Notes under the pieces: model-generated | Seen by the model: only the letters and a program-made list of their open reading frames with translations | Told to the model about the DNA's origin: nothing | Databases searched by the model: none | Origin: Pseudoalteromonas luteoviolacea | Lineage (GTDB): Bacteria > Pseudomonadota > Gammaproteobacteria > Enterobacterales > Alteromonadaceae | DNA length: 64,000 nt | Assembly (NCBI RefSeq): GCF_000814765.1 | Contig: NZ_JWIC01000006.1 | Span: forward strand, 1-64,000 | Direction of reading: 5' to 3' | Part shown: positions 8,081 to 16,899 of the stretch, piece after piece | Layout: the number at the start of each line of letters is the position of its first letter | Position numbering within the stretch: position 1 is the stretch's first letter | Position numbers and translations under genes: made by a program

Positions 8081-9142
8081 ATGGACGAAATATTCAAATC
8101 TATTAAAGCATTTTTATATGAAAGAAGTGCAAGCCCTCTTTTTGGGGCGTTTGTTATTTCTTGGTGTGCATGGAATTACAAATTTATAGTTACTCTACTA
8201 TCCTCTGAAAAGCTTGACGATAAATTCTCAAAAATTGATACTTTATTTGATGATGTGGCAATAAATTTGTATTTTGTTGTTGTTCCATTTTCTGGTGAAA
8301 TACTACATGGTTTTATAGCGCCTGCTATTGCTACTGCATTTTATATATATGTTTACCCTAGCTTAGCTAAGCCAGTTTTCGAGCATAGCCTTAAGAAACA
8401 AAAAGAACTAAGAGAAATTAAACAAGCAGAAGAAAACAACAGATTACTTAGTGTTGAAGAATCTAGAAAACTACACACAAAAATAGCCCAACTACAAGCA
8501 GAGTTTGATCAAGATACTCAAGACTATCGTTCTCAAATATCAAGCCTAACAGAAACTATAAATAATCTAGAAAAAGATCTTAAAGAAGCACAAGGAAGTA
8601 ACAGTGTTACACCTAGTAAATTTGATGATATCAATGATGCTGAACCTAAAGAGTTTGATGAGTCCACAAGAGAAAAAATCGAATCACTCCCAGCAGGTGA
8701 GTTTCAATTATCAGACTTATTCACTAAAGAAAGCTGGTCAATATTAGATCCTACGCTTAAAAAATCCCTTGGAAAAAGACTTAAAGCCAGGGCAGAACGT
8801 GGTGACTTTATGAACGTCACATATAAAGGGAGAGGAACCGGCAATCAGGCTATTTACATAAAGAAGTTAAATGAATCATCAAATCTACTAGATGAAAATG
8901 TCGCAAGCTTATTAGCAAACTTTTCAGGCTTACCTGATAACCATGGATATACATCTAATATGCTACAAGAAGAGATAGGAGAAAATATTGAGAATATTAG
9001 AGATGCAATTGATAGGTTGTTAGAGTTGAAATTTATAGACCGTCTTGGTCAAAATGAAGATGGAGGTATGCTTTATAGGCTTTCCAAAGATGGTCGAAAG
9101 TATTTAATTGAAAACAACCTCTTATCCAATGAGCCCGCTTAA
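8081..9142 (+). CDS. Membrane / coiled-coil / DUF1413 / winged-helix-like protein, 353 aa
   Basis: The N-terminus (YERSASPLFGAFVISW) begins a membrane region with helices near 17-35 and 65-95. A coiled coil follows (about 110-175). Residues about 205-260 (FQLSDLFTKESW, LGKRLKARAERGDF) look like DUF1413. The C-terminal 80 residues resemble a winged helix (IRDAIDRLLELKFIDRLG). The layout suggests a membrane-tethered sensor or effector, possibly defensive; this is inference. It is large for a cassette gene. Confidence 0.7.
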   Translation: MDEIFKSIKAFLYERSASPLFGAFVISWCAWNYKFIVTLLSSEKLDDKFSKIDTLFDDVAINLYFVVVPFSGEILHGFIAPAIATAFYIYVYPSLAKPVFEHSLKKQKELREIKQAEENNRLLSVEESRKLHTKIAQLQAEFDQDTQDYRSQISSLTETINNLEKDLKEAQGSNSVTPSKFDDINDAEPKEFDESTREKIESLPAGEFQLSDLFTKESWSILDPTLKKSLGKRLKARAERGDFMNVTYKGRGTGNQAIYIKKLNESSNLLDENVASLLANFSGLPDNHGYTSNMLQEEIGENIENIRDAIDRLLELKFIDRLGQNEDGGMLYRLSKDGRKYLIENNLLSNEPA

Positions 9143-9183
9143 CAAGCGCAAGCAACAGGACAACTACTTTTTGCAGGCGTTAT
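9137..9183 (+). repeat. Short attC, 47 bp
   Basis: CTTAACAAGCG and core GCGTTAT (9177-9183) with almost no stem between them. Confidence 0.6.
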
Positions 9184-9224
9184 TTTTTTGCTAAGTGCTG
9201 ATTCTAAAAGTTGAGAACTTTTGA

Positions 9225-9458
9225 ATGTGCCAACCCGAATTTGATATTGAAGTAATTTTTAAGGAGTTTACTCCTAGCTTATTAGAGTTAAAAGCAATTC
9301 GAGAGTGCGACCGAAAAATAGCACATGTACCGTTAAAACGTTTGAAGAAAGATTTAACAAAAAGCTCTGTCTATAAAATTACAGGTCTAACAAAGTTAGA
9401 ATTGTCGAGTGTAATAAGTAAATTTCGAAATTACAGCATTGAGTACAAAGTAAGATAA
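9225..9458 (+). CDS. Hypothetical protein, 77 aa
   Basis: Basic, helical small protein (ELKAIRECDRKIAHVPLKRLKKDL). Weakly like the C-terminal fold of ribosomal L7/L12-type domains, but I would not assign that. No signal peptide. Single gene between two attC sites. Confidence 0.6.
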   Translation: MCQPEFDIEVIFKEFTPSLLELKAIRECDRKIAHVPLKRLKKDLTKSSVYKITGLTKLELSSVISKFRNYSIEYKVR

Positions 9459-9561
9459 AACATAACAAGATGATTAAGCAAATGGACGTATTAAAGTTGG
9501 CTAGGCGTTCGTTCCTCACTGATTTTAGCCAGCATTAATACGGCGCTTATCATGGCGTTAT
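9459..9561 (+). repeat. attC site
   Basis: CATAACAAGATG, arms GTTGGCT/AGCCAGC, core GCGTTAT 9555-9561. Confidence 0.85.
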
Positions 9562-9581
9562 ATGCCCTTAAAGGATTGTGC

Positions 9582-9911
9582 ATGAATCAAAACTTATATT
9601 TTCAAACTAACAATTTTGATTCTTCTAATGAACTGGCTAATTACGTACATACAGAACTCTTAAAGTTAGGTATTTCTGCAAGCAAACCAATTGATTCGGA
9701 CTATATGTTTTCAACTGAGCTGAATCTAGACGGAGTTACTGTAGATGTATTTATGGGAAAAAACGATGAAGATACAGAAATTCCACTTTGGCAAATTTGG
9801 CCAGAACAAAGGTTTCCTTTCCTCAAAAAGATATACGGCAACGCAAACAAAACAGCTGAACTAAAAGTAAAAAATAAAATAGAAAGATTGTGCGTAATAT
9901 CAATGGTGTAA
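9582..9911 (+). CDS. Hypothetical protein, 109 aa
   Basis: Start at ATG 9582 after AAAGGA; the longer frame begins inside the attC. Soluble, mixed charge, contains WQIWPEQRFPFLKKIYG. Unknown function. Confidence 0.7.
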   Translation: MNQNLYFQTNNFDSSNELANYVHTELLKLGISASKPIDSDYMFSTELNLDGVTVDVFMGKNDEDTEIPLWQIWPEQRFPFLKKIYGNANKTAELKVKNKIERLCVISMV

Positions 9912-9926
9912 GTTCCATTGAGTGGG

Positions 9927-10029
9927 GCATATAACAAATTAATTAAACAGCGGGCGCAAAACAGCAGGCTTGCGCTCATTATTCGCTTAGTTTAGCCTGC
10001 TATTTTTAGCCGTTTATTTGCGGCGTTAG
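9927..10029 (+). repeat. attC site
   Basis: GCATATAACAAATTAATTAA, arms GCAGGCT/AGCCTGC, core GCGTTAG 10023-10029. Confidence 0.9.
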
Positions 10030-10066
10030 ATTTCTTTCATCAAATCCAACACCGGTAAAATTTGCA

Positions 10067-10837
10067 ATGTTGAATTTCAGAATTACAAAATACGATCCTA
10101 AAAATAGAAATTCGGATGGTCATTACAAAGTTGATGAATGGACGTGTCCGTCAGATGTCGGGAAAACATTTAATGGAATTGAGTTTAAAGCATCGGAATA
10201 CTTTAAAATTGAAGAAAAGTATATAAATGCTGTTATAGAGTGCCTCCAGTCCAAACACATTAAGCACCTTCGAGTAGTAGACCTTGAGTCTAAGTTTCTA
10301 GAAGATAACCTTTCGGATAAGGATAACCAGTGGTTAGTTCGCGAGGAGTTTAAGAATATTAAACTCTTTGAAGACAAGAAACTTGAAATAGATGATCTTA
10401 AAATTGTAATCAAAATGATTTTACGAGGTTTTCTGTGGTGCAGATTGGAGATTAATGAACAATTTAGTCTTAGGTTTGGTTGGGACTACTACATGTATAT
10501 CTGTTGTTTTGATTTAAATGAGGGCACGATTAAAAAAATTAGTGAAACGGGATTGTTTGTTGAGCTACTGGAACCTCTTTACGATATTAAACGTTACGAT
10601 TTTTATATCCAAACTTGTCGTGCTGACGAAGATGGACATACCTTAGTTGAAGAAGAGACACTCCTGAAAACTATGACTCGGGAAAAAATAAAGAAAGGTT
10701 TAGATCTTTCTGATGAACATACAGGAGATCATAATTTTGATATAACTCCTCAAAATTATGCAATGTTTAAAAATGATATCGAGTTTAACTTCACGGAACA
10801 TGAGTATTGTCTATATTGCGATAAGATTTACATATAG
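10067..10837 (+). CDS. Hypothetical protein, 256 aa
   Basis: Large for a cassette protein. Acidic and aromatic-rich (LRFGWDYYMYICCF) with no signal peptide or membrane helix. Composition resembles two-domain immunity proteins, but I recognise no family. No clear ribosome-binding site before the ATG. Confidence 0.7.
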   Translation: MLNFRITKYDPKNRNSDGHYKVDEWTCPSDVGKTFNGIEFKASEYFKIEEKYINAVIECLQSKHIKHLRVVDLESKFLEDNLSDKDNQWLVREEFKNIKLFEDKKLEIDDLKIVIKMILRGFLWCRLEINEQFSLRFGWDYYMYICCFDLNEGTIKKISETGLFVELLEPLYDIKRYDFYIQTCRADEDGHTLVEEETLLKTMTREKIKKGLDLSDEHTGDHNFDITPQNYAMFKNDIEFNFTEHEYCLYCDKIYI

Positions 10838-10848
10838 GTTAAAACGAA

Positions 10849-10946
10849 ATCTAACAAGTCAATTCAGCAGGACAAAAAACAGTTGGTTTTGCTTCTGCGT
10901 CGCTAATTTTAACCAACTGATTTTTTGCCTCTGATTGAGGCATTAG
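10849..10946 (+). repeat. attC site
   Basis: TCTAACAAGTC, arms GTTGGTT/AACCAAC; core GCATTAG (10940-10946). Confidence 0.85.
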
Positions 10947-11481
10947 ATGGCACAATCGAGGTTTAGAGTGAGTAAATCTTTAAGGATAAGAGTGACAGTC
11001 GTTTTCTCTGCTGTAATTGGTCTAGTAGCTTTTCCAATTAGTTTGATTTTTAGATATGACTTTTTTATCTTTCCTTCGTTATTGCTTGGTTTTTTTCTGC
11101 CATTTTTTTTACTTCTAGAGTGGAAAATTGAAAGAGTATTGAAAGGCCTATGTGTAATATTATATGGGATTTTTGGGGGGGATATTGATACCTCAAATCG
11201 TTGAGCAATATATTCCTGAAAGTTTTTCACAAAACTTTGAAATATATAAAAACCTGGTGGTTTTCGCATGCTCTGGAGCAGGTGGGAGCATAATTGCATC
11301 ACATGCTGAACAACTGTATCAAGCCGATGAAAAACAAGAGGTTAAAGAAACCGTAGTCGATAAAACTCAAAAAATAGAACAACTGATTACAAGTGTAGAG
11401 GAATTGAGAAAAACAACTATCCGAATTCATATTACATATGGGGTTTTGATTCTTATTGGTGCTGTAGCACTTGCTATTTAA
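10947..11481 (+). pseudogene. Frameshifted membrane protein, about 177 aa if restored
   Basis: Frame 1 (10947-11204) has two membrane helices and reads GIFGGDIDTSNR before stopping. Frame 2 continues GGILIPQIVEQYIP to 11481 with a further hydrophobic stretch, a short coiled coil and a C-terminal helix. A run of seven G (11175-11181) is the break point; six G would give one frame. It is either a slippage or phase-variable site, a decayed gene, or a read error. Confidence 0.65.
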
Positions 11482-11573
11482 CAAGCCAATCAAGGTGGAC
11501 GCGCAATGCTAGGCTCGCGCTCATTCTTCGCTAATTTTAGCCTAGCATTACTTGCTACTGATTGCGGCGTTAG
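11477..11573 (+). repeat. attC site
   Basis: TTTAACAAGCC, arms GCTAGGCT/AGCCTAGC (paired changes relative to the main type), core GCGTTAG 11567-11573. Confidence 0.9.
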
Positions 11574-11587
11574 GCATTAAGAAAAGT

Positions 11588-12121
11588 ATGGACGAAAACA
11601 TTAAGGTCGGAGATTGGGTCAGAAGCTATGGCTCAGGAATATGGAGAGTTCACCGAATTCTAGAACTCAATGACTTCGATATTCCAAGCCAAAGTTACAA
11701 ACCTAGAACTGTTGTTTTCTCTTCACGCTTTGTAAACGACTCTTATAAGCGCTCCTTTTCAACTGAATGTTGTGATTTAGCGTTTGTTTCTCTTTTGGAT
11801 TCTGATGAAAAACACGAGTTGGATTCGTTTATAAAAAACAACCCTGAGCTGGTTGCAAAATTCGATACTTACAAACCTAAGAGTATTGATGCTATTTACA
11901 ACGCAAGTGTAAATATACCTTCATCAGGGTGCACGACAGACATAGAAGAAAGGCTATCTACGTTCCAAGAATTAAACTTAGAGCAGTTATATCATCAGCT
12001 AATTGAATTTAAAATTGGTTCAAATGGAGCAAAGGGATGGACAGCTCAATTTATTTCAAATAATCATGAGTGCTGTGAAGGTAAATTGTTATATAGCTTT
12101 TCAAGAATATTGGCATTTTGA
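11588..12121 (+). CDS. Hypothetical protein, 177 aa
   Basis: Start at ATG 11588, 15 nt after the core. The N-terminus (IKVGDWVRSYGSGIWRVHRI) looks like a small beta-barrel of the kind seen in immunity and nucleic-acid-binding proteins. The C-terminus is rich in Cys and His. No family recognised. Confidence 0.7.
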   Translation: MDENIKVGDWVRSYGSGIWRVHRILELNDFDIPSQSYKPRTVVFSSRFVNDSYKRSFSTECCDLAFVSLLDSDEKHELDSFIKNNPELVAKFDTYKPKSIDAIYNASVNIPSSGCTTDIEERLSTFQELNLEQLYHQLIEFKIGSNGAKGWTAQFISNNHECCEGKLLYSFSRILAF

Positions 12122-12221
12122 TGCCTAACAAGCTGATAAAACCGTGGACAAAAAAGTTGGCTTTTGCTCCTTCGTTGCAAATTTTAACCTGCTATTTTGT
12201 GCCGTTTACGGCAAGCGTTAA
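12122..12221 (+). repeat. attC site
   Basis: GCCTAACAAGCTG, arms GTTGGCT/AACCTGC mismatched, core GCGTTAA 12215-12221. Confidence 0.8.
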
Positions 12222-12336
12222 ATGCATGGGTAGCTGTTCAACCCTACTTACAATGGGCTGTACTGCAGTGTTGCCTAGTTTTAAAAAGGAATGCGTAATG
12301 ATTCGCTATTCTTGTTTAGTGTTAATGGAGAGTTTC

Positions 12337-13479
12337 ATGAAAAGGTTTATTGTTTTTTTAGTTCTGTTTCTACTTAATCATTCTGTAAGCCAAGCAGAGG
12401 CGTCTTGCCCGATTAGTGATTTCACTCAATTGTCTGGTGGGATAAACGTAATCAAGCCTAATTGTGTCATTGATACTAAGTCACTCATGGAGCGTCGCTC
12501 TGGATTTGCAAAAGGTGTATATGGTGGTTACTCGTCAGGAAAGGTTTACGTGGTAACAAACCTTGAGGATAGCGGGGCTGGGACTCTTCGTGATGCCCTT
12601 GAAAATGGTTCTTCTTGGATAGTCTTTGGAGTGTCAGGAACAATTAGTTTAGAACGAAGGTTAGATGTACCATCTGATGTGACAGTTGATGGTCGTGGGG
12701 CAAGCATTAGATTGCAAAACTATGGCTTATACATCTCTCAATCGGAAAATGTCATAGTAACTAATATCATAATCGAAAACGGTGTGGCAGATAGTCGCGA
12801 TGCAATTGGAATAAATAACTCAAATGTAATATGGGTAGATCATACGACGTTAAGGAATTTCCCTGATGGTTTATTAGATATAACACGAGCGCATCGTAAT
12901 AAAACTCGGGTGACTGCAAGTTGGAATAGATTTGAGAATCATAATAAAACTATGTTGATTGGTTTGCATAAAGATGCTGCGGAAAGTGACAGGGATATTT
13001 ATGTTACGCTCCACCACAACTATTTTGCCGGAACAGGTCAGCGTCACCCACGTCTGTCCCAAGGATATGTTCACATGTATAACAATGTCCTTCTCTGGAG
13101 GTATTTGGGAGCCCAGTCTTATGATAATGGCCGACTATTAATGGAAGCCAATTTCCTTTCGACATTGGATCCGTCCAATTTAAAGGCCACTTCATATGAG
13201 TTAAATAATTCTAGTATACCTTCTGGTTATATTCGTGCTCCAATGAGCGGTGTTAACTCAAATGTTATAGTTGGAAATGAAGCGATTGTTGTACTTGAGA
13301 ATGGGTTCGTCAATATACCATCTTACCATTACGCCATAGATGAACCTTCTAAGTGCATATACTACAAAGTAACTTTGAATGCAGGTCATCACTGGGATGC
13401 AAAGTCTAGTTTGACAGACGCTTTGAAGAGGCCTGCCATTCCTAATTCACCTCTTAACTGTGTTACGTATCAAAAATGA
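12337..13479 (+). CDS. Secreted pectate lyase, PL1-like, 380 aa
   Basis: Signal peptide (MKRFIVFLVLFLL to SQAEA), then a right-handed beta-helix pattern: GAGTLRDAL, WIVFGVSGTI, VTVDGRG, VIWVDHTTL, SWNRFENHNKTMLIG, VTLHHNYFAGTGQRHPR, VHMYNN. These match polysaccharide lyase family 1, with the conserved Arg in RHPR. Expected to cleave polygalacturonan by beta-elimination outside the cell. Start chosen at the ATG after GGAG; the frame extends upstream into the attC. Rare cargo for an integron cassette. Confidence 0.85.
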   Translation: MKRFIVFLVLFLLNHSVSQAEASCPISDFTQLSGGINVIKPNCVIDTKSLMERRSGFAKGVYGGYSSGKVYVVTNLEDSGAGTLRDALENGSSWIVFGVSGTISLERRLDVPSDVTVDGRGASIRLQNYGLYISQSENVIVTNIIIENGVADSRDAIGINNSNVIWVDHTTLRNFPDGLLDITRAHRNKTRVTASWNRFENHNKTMLIGLHKDAAESDRDIYVTLHHNYFAGTGQRHPRLSQGYVHMYNNVLLWRYLGAQSYDNGRLLMEANFLSTLDPSNLKATSYELNNSSIPSGYIRAPMSGVNSNVIVGNEAIVVLENGFVNIPSYHYAIDEPSKCIYYKVTLNAGHHWDAKSSLTDALKRPAIPNSPLNCVTYQK

Positions 13480-13551
13480 CGTCAAACGCTTGGCTGATGT
13501 TCATTCTTCGCTAATTATAGCCAAGCATTTTGTTCCGTATATGCGGGTTAT
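13474..13551 (+). repeat. attC site, left half-site degenerate
   Basis: Arms GCTTGGCT/AGCCAAGC, end GGGTTAT (13545-13551); the TAACAA half-site is lost (ATGACGTCAAACG). Confidence 0.7.
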
Positions 13552-13576
13552 ATAAGCCAAGGTCAGCAATAAGTGT

Positions 13577-13891
13577 ATGTCTCAAAGTAATGAGTGGTTT
13601 GATATAAAAAACGATATAGCAAAGTTTATGGTTCCCAGATTGGATGACTACATCGAGAAGTTCGCTTTAGAAGGTGTCGCTATACCAACATGGTTGTTAA
13701 GTAAATCAATTAGCAAGGATGCAGCAGAGTTATCGGATCAGGAAATCGAATTGTTACGTGAAGAGTGGCTAGAAGTATTAAAGGCAATACAGCTTGCTTT
13801 TCAGAATGTGCTTGAAGGTAACTCCTCTAGCCCGGCGGTACAAAGCGGTTTGGATCTATTTGCTAAGTATTATATTCACTTATGGGATTAA
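13577..13891 (+). CDS. Hypothetical helical protein, 104 aa
   Basis: All-helical, acidic small protein (SDQEIELLREEWLEVLKAIQ). No signal peptide. Followed by a deleted attC and then the VanZ-like gene. Unknown function. Confidence 0.65.
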   Translation: MSQSNEWFDIKNDIAKFMVPRLDDYIEKFALEGVAIPTWLLSKSISKDAAELSDQEIELLREEWLEVLKAIQLAFQNVLEGNSSSPAVQSGLDLFAKYYIHLWD

Positions 13892-13893
13892 TG

Positions 13894-13922
13894 ATTTATA
13901 ACACCGTTTGCAATGGCGTTAT
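13894..13922 (+). repeat. Truncated attC, about 29 bp
   Basis: TTATAACACCGTTTGC joined directly to GCGTTAT (13916-13922); stem missing. Confidence 0.6.
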
Positions 13923-13940
13923 AGTGATTCGGAGAATATC

Positions 13941-14306
13941 TTGAAATCTTTGTTAAACTTAGTTCAACTTCATTGGTTGTTATTCACGGCTTTAATAGTT
14001 CTGGCGATTACTGTTTTGTCCTTATATCCGCTGGATAATCTCCCTTCCGTTCCTGGGACAGATAAAACTCACCACTTTATTGCTTATGGGGCTTTGGCAT
14101 TTCCAGTAGCGTTAGCGAGACCCAAAAAGTGGCTGTTATTTATCGTCGGTTTCTTGGGTTATAGCGGTGCTATTGAATTAGTTCAGCCATTTGTAAATCG
14201 GTATGGTGAGTGGCTCGATCTAGGCGCAAATGGTTTAGGACTCGTTGTAGGTATTATCATTGCGTCTTTTGCTCGGTCGATTTGCCTGAAAGAAAAGTCT
14301 CTATAA
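13941..14306 (+). CDS. VanZ-like membrane protein, 121 aa
   Basis: TTG start after GGAG (13931-13934). Four predicted helices; DKTHHFIAYGALAF is the typical VanZ-like signature. VanZ-type proteins are small membrane proteins of uncertain biochemical role. Lies behind a truncated attC, so it may be fused to the preceding cassette. Confidence 0.75.
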   Translation: MKSLLNLVQLHWLLFTALIVLAITVLSLYPLDNLPSVPGTDKTHHFIAYGALAFPVALARPKKWLLFIVGFLGYSGAIELVQPFVNRYGEWLDLGANGLGLVVGIIIASFARSICLKEKSL

Positions 14307-14423
14307 TCATAGGTTTAAGAGTGATTCACTATGCACGATGCTCTCACTTCAAGCAAGTTTCGTGTTTATGGCACATTGCGTTAGGTAAGGTAGTTGCGTT
14401 GTTCACCCCTTAATTTGCGTTTT
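14305..14423 (+). repeat. attC site, VCR-like, left end degenerate
   Basis: GTTTAAGAGTGATTC and GTTGCGTTGTTCACCCCTTA are like the VCR-type sites at 2263 and 22669; end GCGTTTT (14417-14423). Confidence 0.65.
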
Positions 14424-14453
14424 ATTGCTAACGATACCTTGGCATGAATCATA

Positions 14454-15115
14454 GTGGGAGTATGGGGTGTAAATATCAATGGTAGTGATTCATTTGCTGA
14501 TGTTTATGATGGTTTTTTTTATATCTATAATAATGGTGCAAGTCCAGAGTACGCCTGCTCAAAAGTAAAGGAGTCGTTTCCCGAGTATTTTAAAGACTTT
14601 GAAGATTCAAATAACTCTTGGTTTGCAATAGCTTACGCGCAGTGGGAGACAAAGAGTCTAAAACAAAGTGTATATGGGAAAGCCCTATCATTCATAAAGA
14701 GTGGAAGTGATTTTATACTCTTGTAAGAATTGGGGGCTAGCAAAGACGATATAAAGAACCGGAAAATCACACTGAATTCGTTTCTCGAAGCAATATCATG
14801 TGAAAAGAAAACCAAGAAAGACGTAATAAGCCAAAACATGACTTTCGTATCAATAAGTTAGTTGATCTTGTCGTGCCTGGTAATTAGAAAGTCTTTTCGC
14901 TTACCGAAGAGTTTAGGGATGGTCAATATATCCATACGTCTGCGCTAATGATGTGGGGCTCTGAGGGTGGTTCAGTTTTTTATTTCAGTAAAGAGGGTGT
15001 ACAAGTTAACGCAGAGTGGAGAGATTCTCAGATACTTGCTGTTACCATTGAAAAGATATCGAGTGTTCAAAAAAAGATTACTCTGCATTTTACTGCGGTG
15101 ATAAAGTATAGGTGA
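14454..15115 (+). pseudogene. Decayed DUF4259 + Imm26-like gene
   Basis: The GTG frame begins MGVWGVNINGSDSFADVYD, a DUF4259-type start. TAA at 14724 interrupts it, but the same frame goes on (ELGASKDDIKNRKITLNSFL). One missing A near 14818 shifts to a frame reading INKLVDLVVPGN, a TAG, then SLTEEFRDGQYIH and MMWGSEGGSVFYF, which looks Imm26-like, ending at 15115. Two stops and one frameshift mean genuine decay. An immunity role is inference. Confidence 0.7.
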
Positions 15116-15129
15116 TTTACCTTTTTTGG

Positions 15130-15202
15130 TAACGCAATAGAACAATCGGCTGCGCCGGGCAAAAGCCGCCGTCAAAAAGTTGCTCTGTGAGCTTGGCATT
15201 AG
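15130..15202 (+). repeat. attC site, atypical
   Basis: GTAACGCAATAGAACAATCGG then CGGCTGCG/GCCGCCG-type symmetry and core GCATTAG (15196-15202). Confidence 0.55.
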
Positions 15203-15235
15203 TTTTAAAATCAAAATTTAGAGTTAGGAATATAA

Positions 15236-15718
15236 ATGAAAAAATTAGTTTGTTATTTGGCTGTTGCACTTATTGTTGGTTGTTCATCTACTTCACGTAT
15301 GATCGACAGTAATATAGATGTTGCAGAATTAAATAATGGAACAGAACTTTCTCAATCAAAAGTAACGATTTATCTAAACAATGAGGGTACAGATAGAGCC
15401 TCTGTTCGTTTTGAAACTCGATATAAATCAGAACCAAATAGAGTTCATAGATTGTATATATTTGATGAAGACGTACCTGCATTAAAGTTATTGCTAACTA
15501 AAGTGCTGAAAGATGAACTAACAGTTCAAGATATGTTGGAGCCTGTCAGCTTTGGTCGTGATAAAGGTATGTTCGGACAAACTAAAGCTGGAGATAAAGA
15601 GTATGTCAGGATCAATACAGTAGAAGGTTCTTACTTGTTTCCAGAATCATCAATTCCGAATTTAATTAATGTACTTAATCAACTTCAGGACGCAGCAAAA
15701 CGTAAAACTAACAAATAA
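15236..15718 (+). CDS. Lipoprotein, 160 aa
   Basis: Signal peptide with lipobox LIVGC at residue 16, then a soluble domain of about 140 residues with a Lys-rich C-terminus. AGGA precedes the ATG. No family recognised; expected in the cell envelope. Confidence 0.8.
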   Translation: MKKLVCYLAVALIVGCSSTSRMIDSNIDVAELNNGTELSQSKVTIYLNNEGTDRASVRFETRYKSEPNRVHRLYIFDEDVPALKLLLTKVLKDELTVQDMLEPVSFGRDKGMFGQTKAGDKEYVRINTVEGSYLFPESSIPNLINVLNQLQDAAKRKTNK

Positions 15719-15781
15719 ATAATGTTCGCCCAACATGTTGGTCTGGGACGCAGTAAGCTGCGCCCCAGATTTAAGCGTTAT
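15708..15781 (+). repeat. attC site, short
   Basis: ACTAACAAATAA, stem GTCTGGGACGCAG/CTGCGCCCCAGAT, core GCGTTAT 15775-15781. Confidence 0.75.
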
Positions 15782-15803
15782 AAGTATTTTTAAGGGTAAA
15801 GCA

Positions 15804-16148
15804 TTGAGTCAATTTGAATTCACGATAGGCTATTTAGAAAAAAGACTAAACCTCCTAGTTCAAAAGTTAAAAACTGAAGACTTTAACCAACAAGTGTTGG
15901 ATGAAAAGTTGGATATTGAATTGGCTATAAAAAGCCTGAAATTCAATGTGGAGTATGGCATTAGTGTTTCAGATACCGTTAAAGTATTGCCGAGCCATAC
16001 AGAGCAAAACTACGGTGAATGGTTTGAATATCGCATCATGAATGACCATGAAACAGATGATGTGAATAAATGGACTAAAGTTAAAGATTCAAAAGGTTTA
16101 TGTATAACGGCATCGCCCGGTGACTTACTTGTTATAAAGTCGGTGTAG
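15804..16148 (+). CDS. Hypothetical protein, 114 aa
   Basis: TTG start at 15804 after AAGGG; the longer frame starts inside the attC. N-terminal helix pair and a C-terminal beta-rich part (GLCITASPGDLLVIKSV). Unknown function. Confidence 0.65.
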   Translation: MSQFEFTIGYLEKRLNLLVQKLKTEDFNQQVLDEKLDIELAIKSLKFNVEYGISVSDTVKVLPSHTEQNYGEWFEYRIMNDHETDDVNKWTKVKDSKGLCITASPGDLLVIKSV

Positions 16149-16159
16149 GCGGGTCCGGT

Positions 16160-16258
16160 TTCTTACAAGCACTTTAAAGTGGACAAAATTCAGTTGGCTG
16201 GTTTCGCTCCGCTTTACATTATAGCCAACCAAATTTTGCCTTTTAACTAAGGCATCAT
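16160..16258 (+). repeat. attC site
   Basis: CTTACAAGCAC, arms GTTGGCTGG/AGCCAAC, degenerate core GCATCAT (16252-16258). Confidence 0.75.
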
Positions 16259-16275
16259 AAGTCTAGGAGAATTTT

Positions 16276-16728
16276 GTGCCATCTAAGAGTTTTGACGAAG
16301 TATTAAAAGGCTTCTTTTGGGGTCTTGGTTTCTCGCTTTCTGTCATTGGTATAGGCACCGTTTATACATTGAAAATGGCAGCGCATGTGGATAAAGGCTT
16401 TAAAGAAAGTCTACAACTAAATGCTATGAATTCAATAAACGAATTAGCCCCTAGCTACGAAGTTAGCTTGTCTGAACTATTCAAGGAAAATGGCAGAGTA
16501 AAGATTACAGCAGAACTAAAAAACACCTCAAGCGAAGAGCTTTATACTGTAGGGGTCATAGCGTCAACTTTTGATATCAATGGCAAGTTCATTGGTAATT
16601 GTATCGGTAAAGGGAGTGAAATAACTTTAGCTCCCAAAGAGATTAGCTATATTGAAATTGATTGTGACTTTTTCAGAATTCAAAGTGAGAAAGTTCATTC
16701 TGCAAAAGTTAAAATCAAATGGATATAA
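16276..16728 (+). CDS. Membrane-anchored FxLYD-like protein, 150 aa
   Basis: GTG start after TAGGAGA. One membrane helix (about 10-32), then an extracytoplasmic beta-sandwich: VKITAELKNTSSEELYTVGV, FDINGKFIGNC, LAPKEISYIEIDC, the order seen in FxLYD-type domains. Two cysteines may pair. Role unknown. Confidence 0.7.
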   Translation: MPSKSFDEVLKGFFWGLGFSLSVIGIGTVYTLKMAAHVDKGFKESLQLNAMNSINELAPSYEVSLSELFKENGRVKITAELKNTSSEELYTVGVIASTFDINGKFIGNCIGKGSEITLAPKEISYIEIDCDFFRIQSEKVHSAKVKIKWI

Positions 16729-16733
16729 ATTCT

Positions 16734-16833
16734 TTATAACAAGTTAATTAGGCAAAGGGCGCAAAACAGCAGGTTTGCGCTCCTTCGTCGCTTATTTTAG
16801 CCTGCTATTTTTCGCCGTTTATTAAGGCGTTAA
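16734..16833 (+). repeat. attC site
   Basis: TATAACAAGTTAATTA, arms GCAGGTT/AGCCTGC, core GCGTTAA 16827-16833. Confidence 0.9.
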
Positions 16834-16899
16834 GTGGCTGTGCAGTCTCGGGTGGCGTATTGAGTTTTAGTGTTAAATCAAAGTTATTTTAAGCGGTGG

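Noticed and set aside
10123..10413. Minus-strand ORF, 96 aa
   Set aside because: Shadow of the 256-aa gene; Ser/Arg-rich composition typical of antisense frames.
12874..13195. Minus-strand and alternate-frame ORFs in the pectate lyase
   Set aside because: The lyase frame has family motifs throughout this region.
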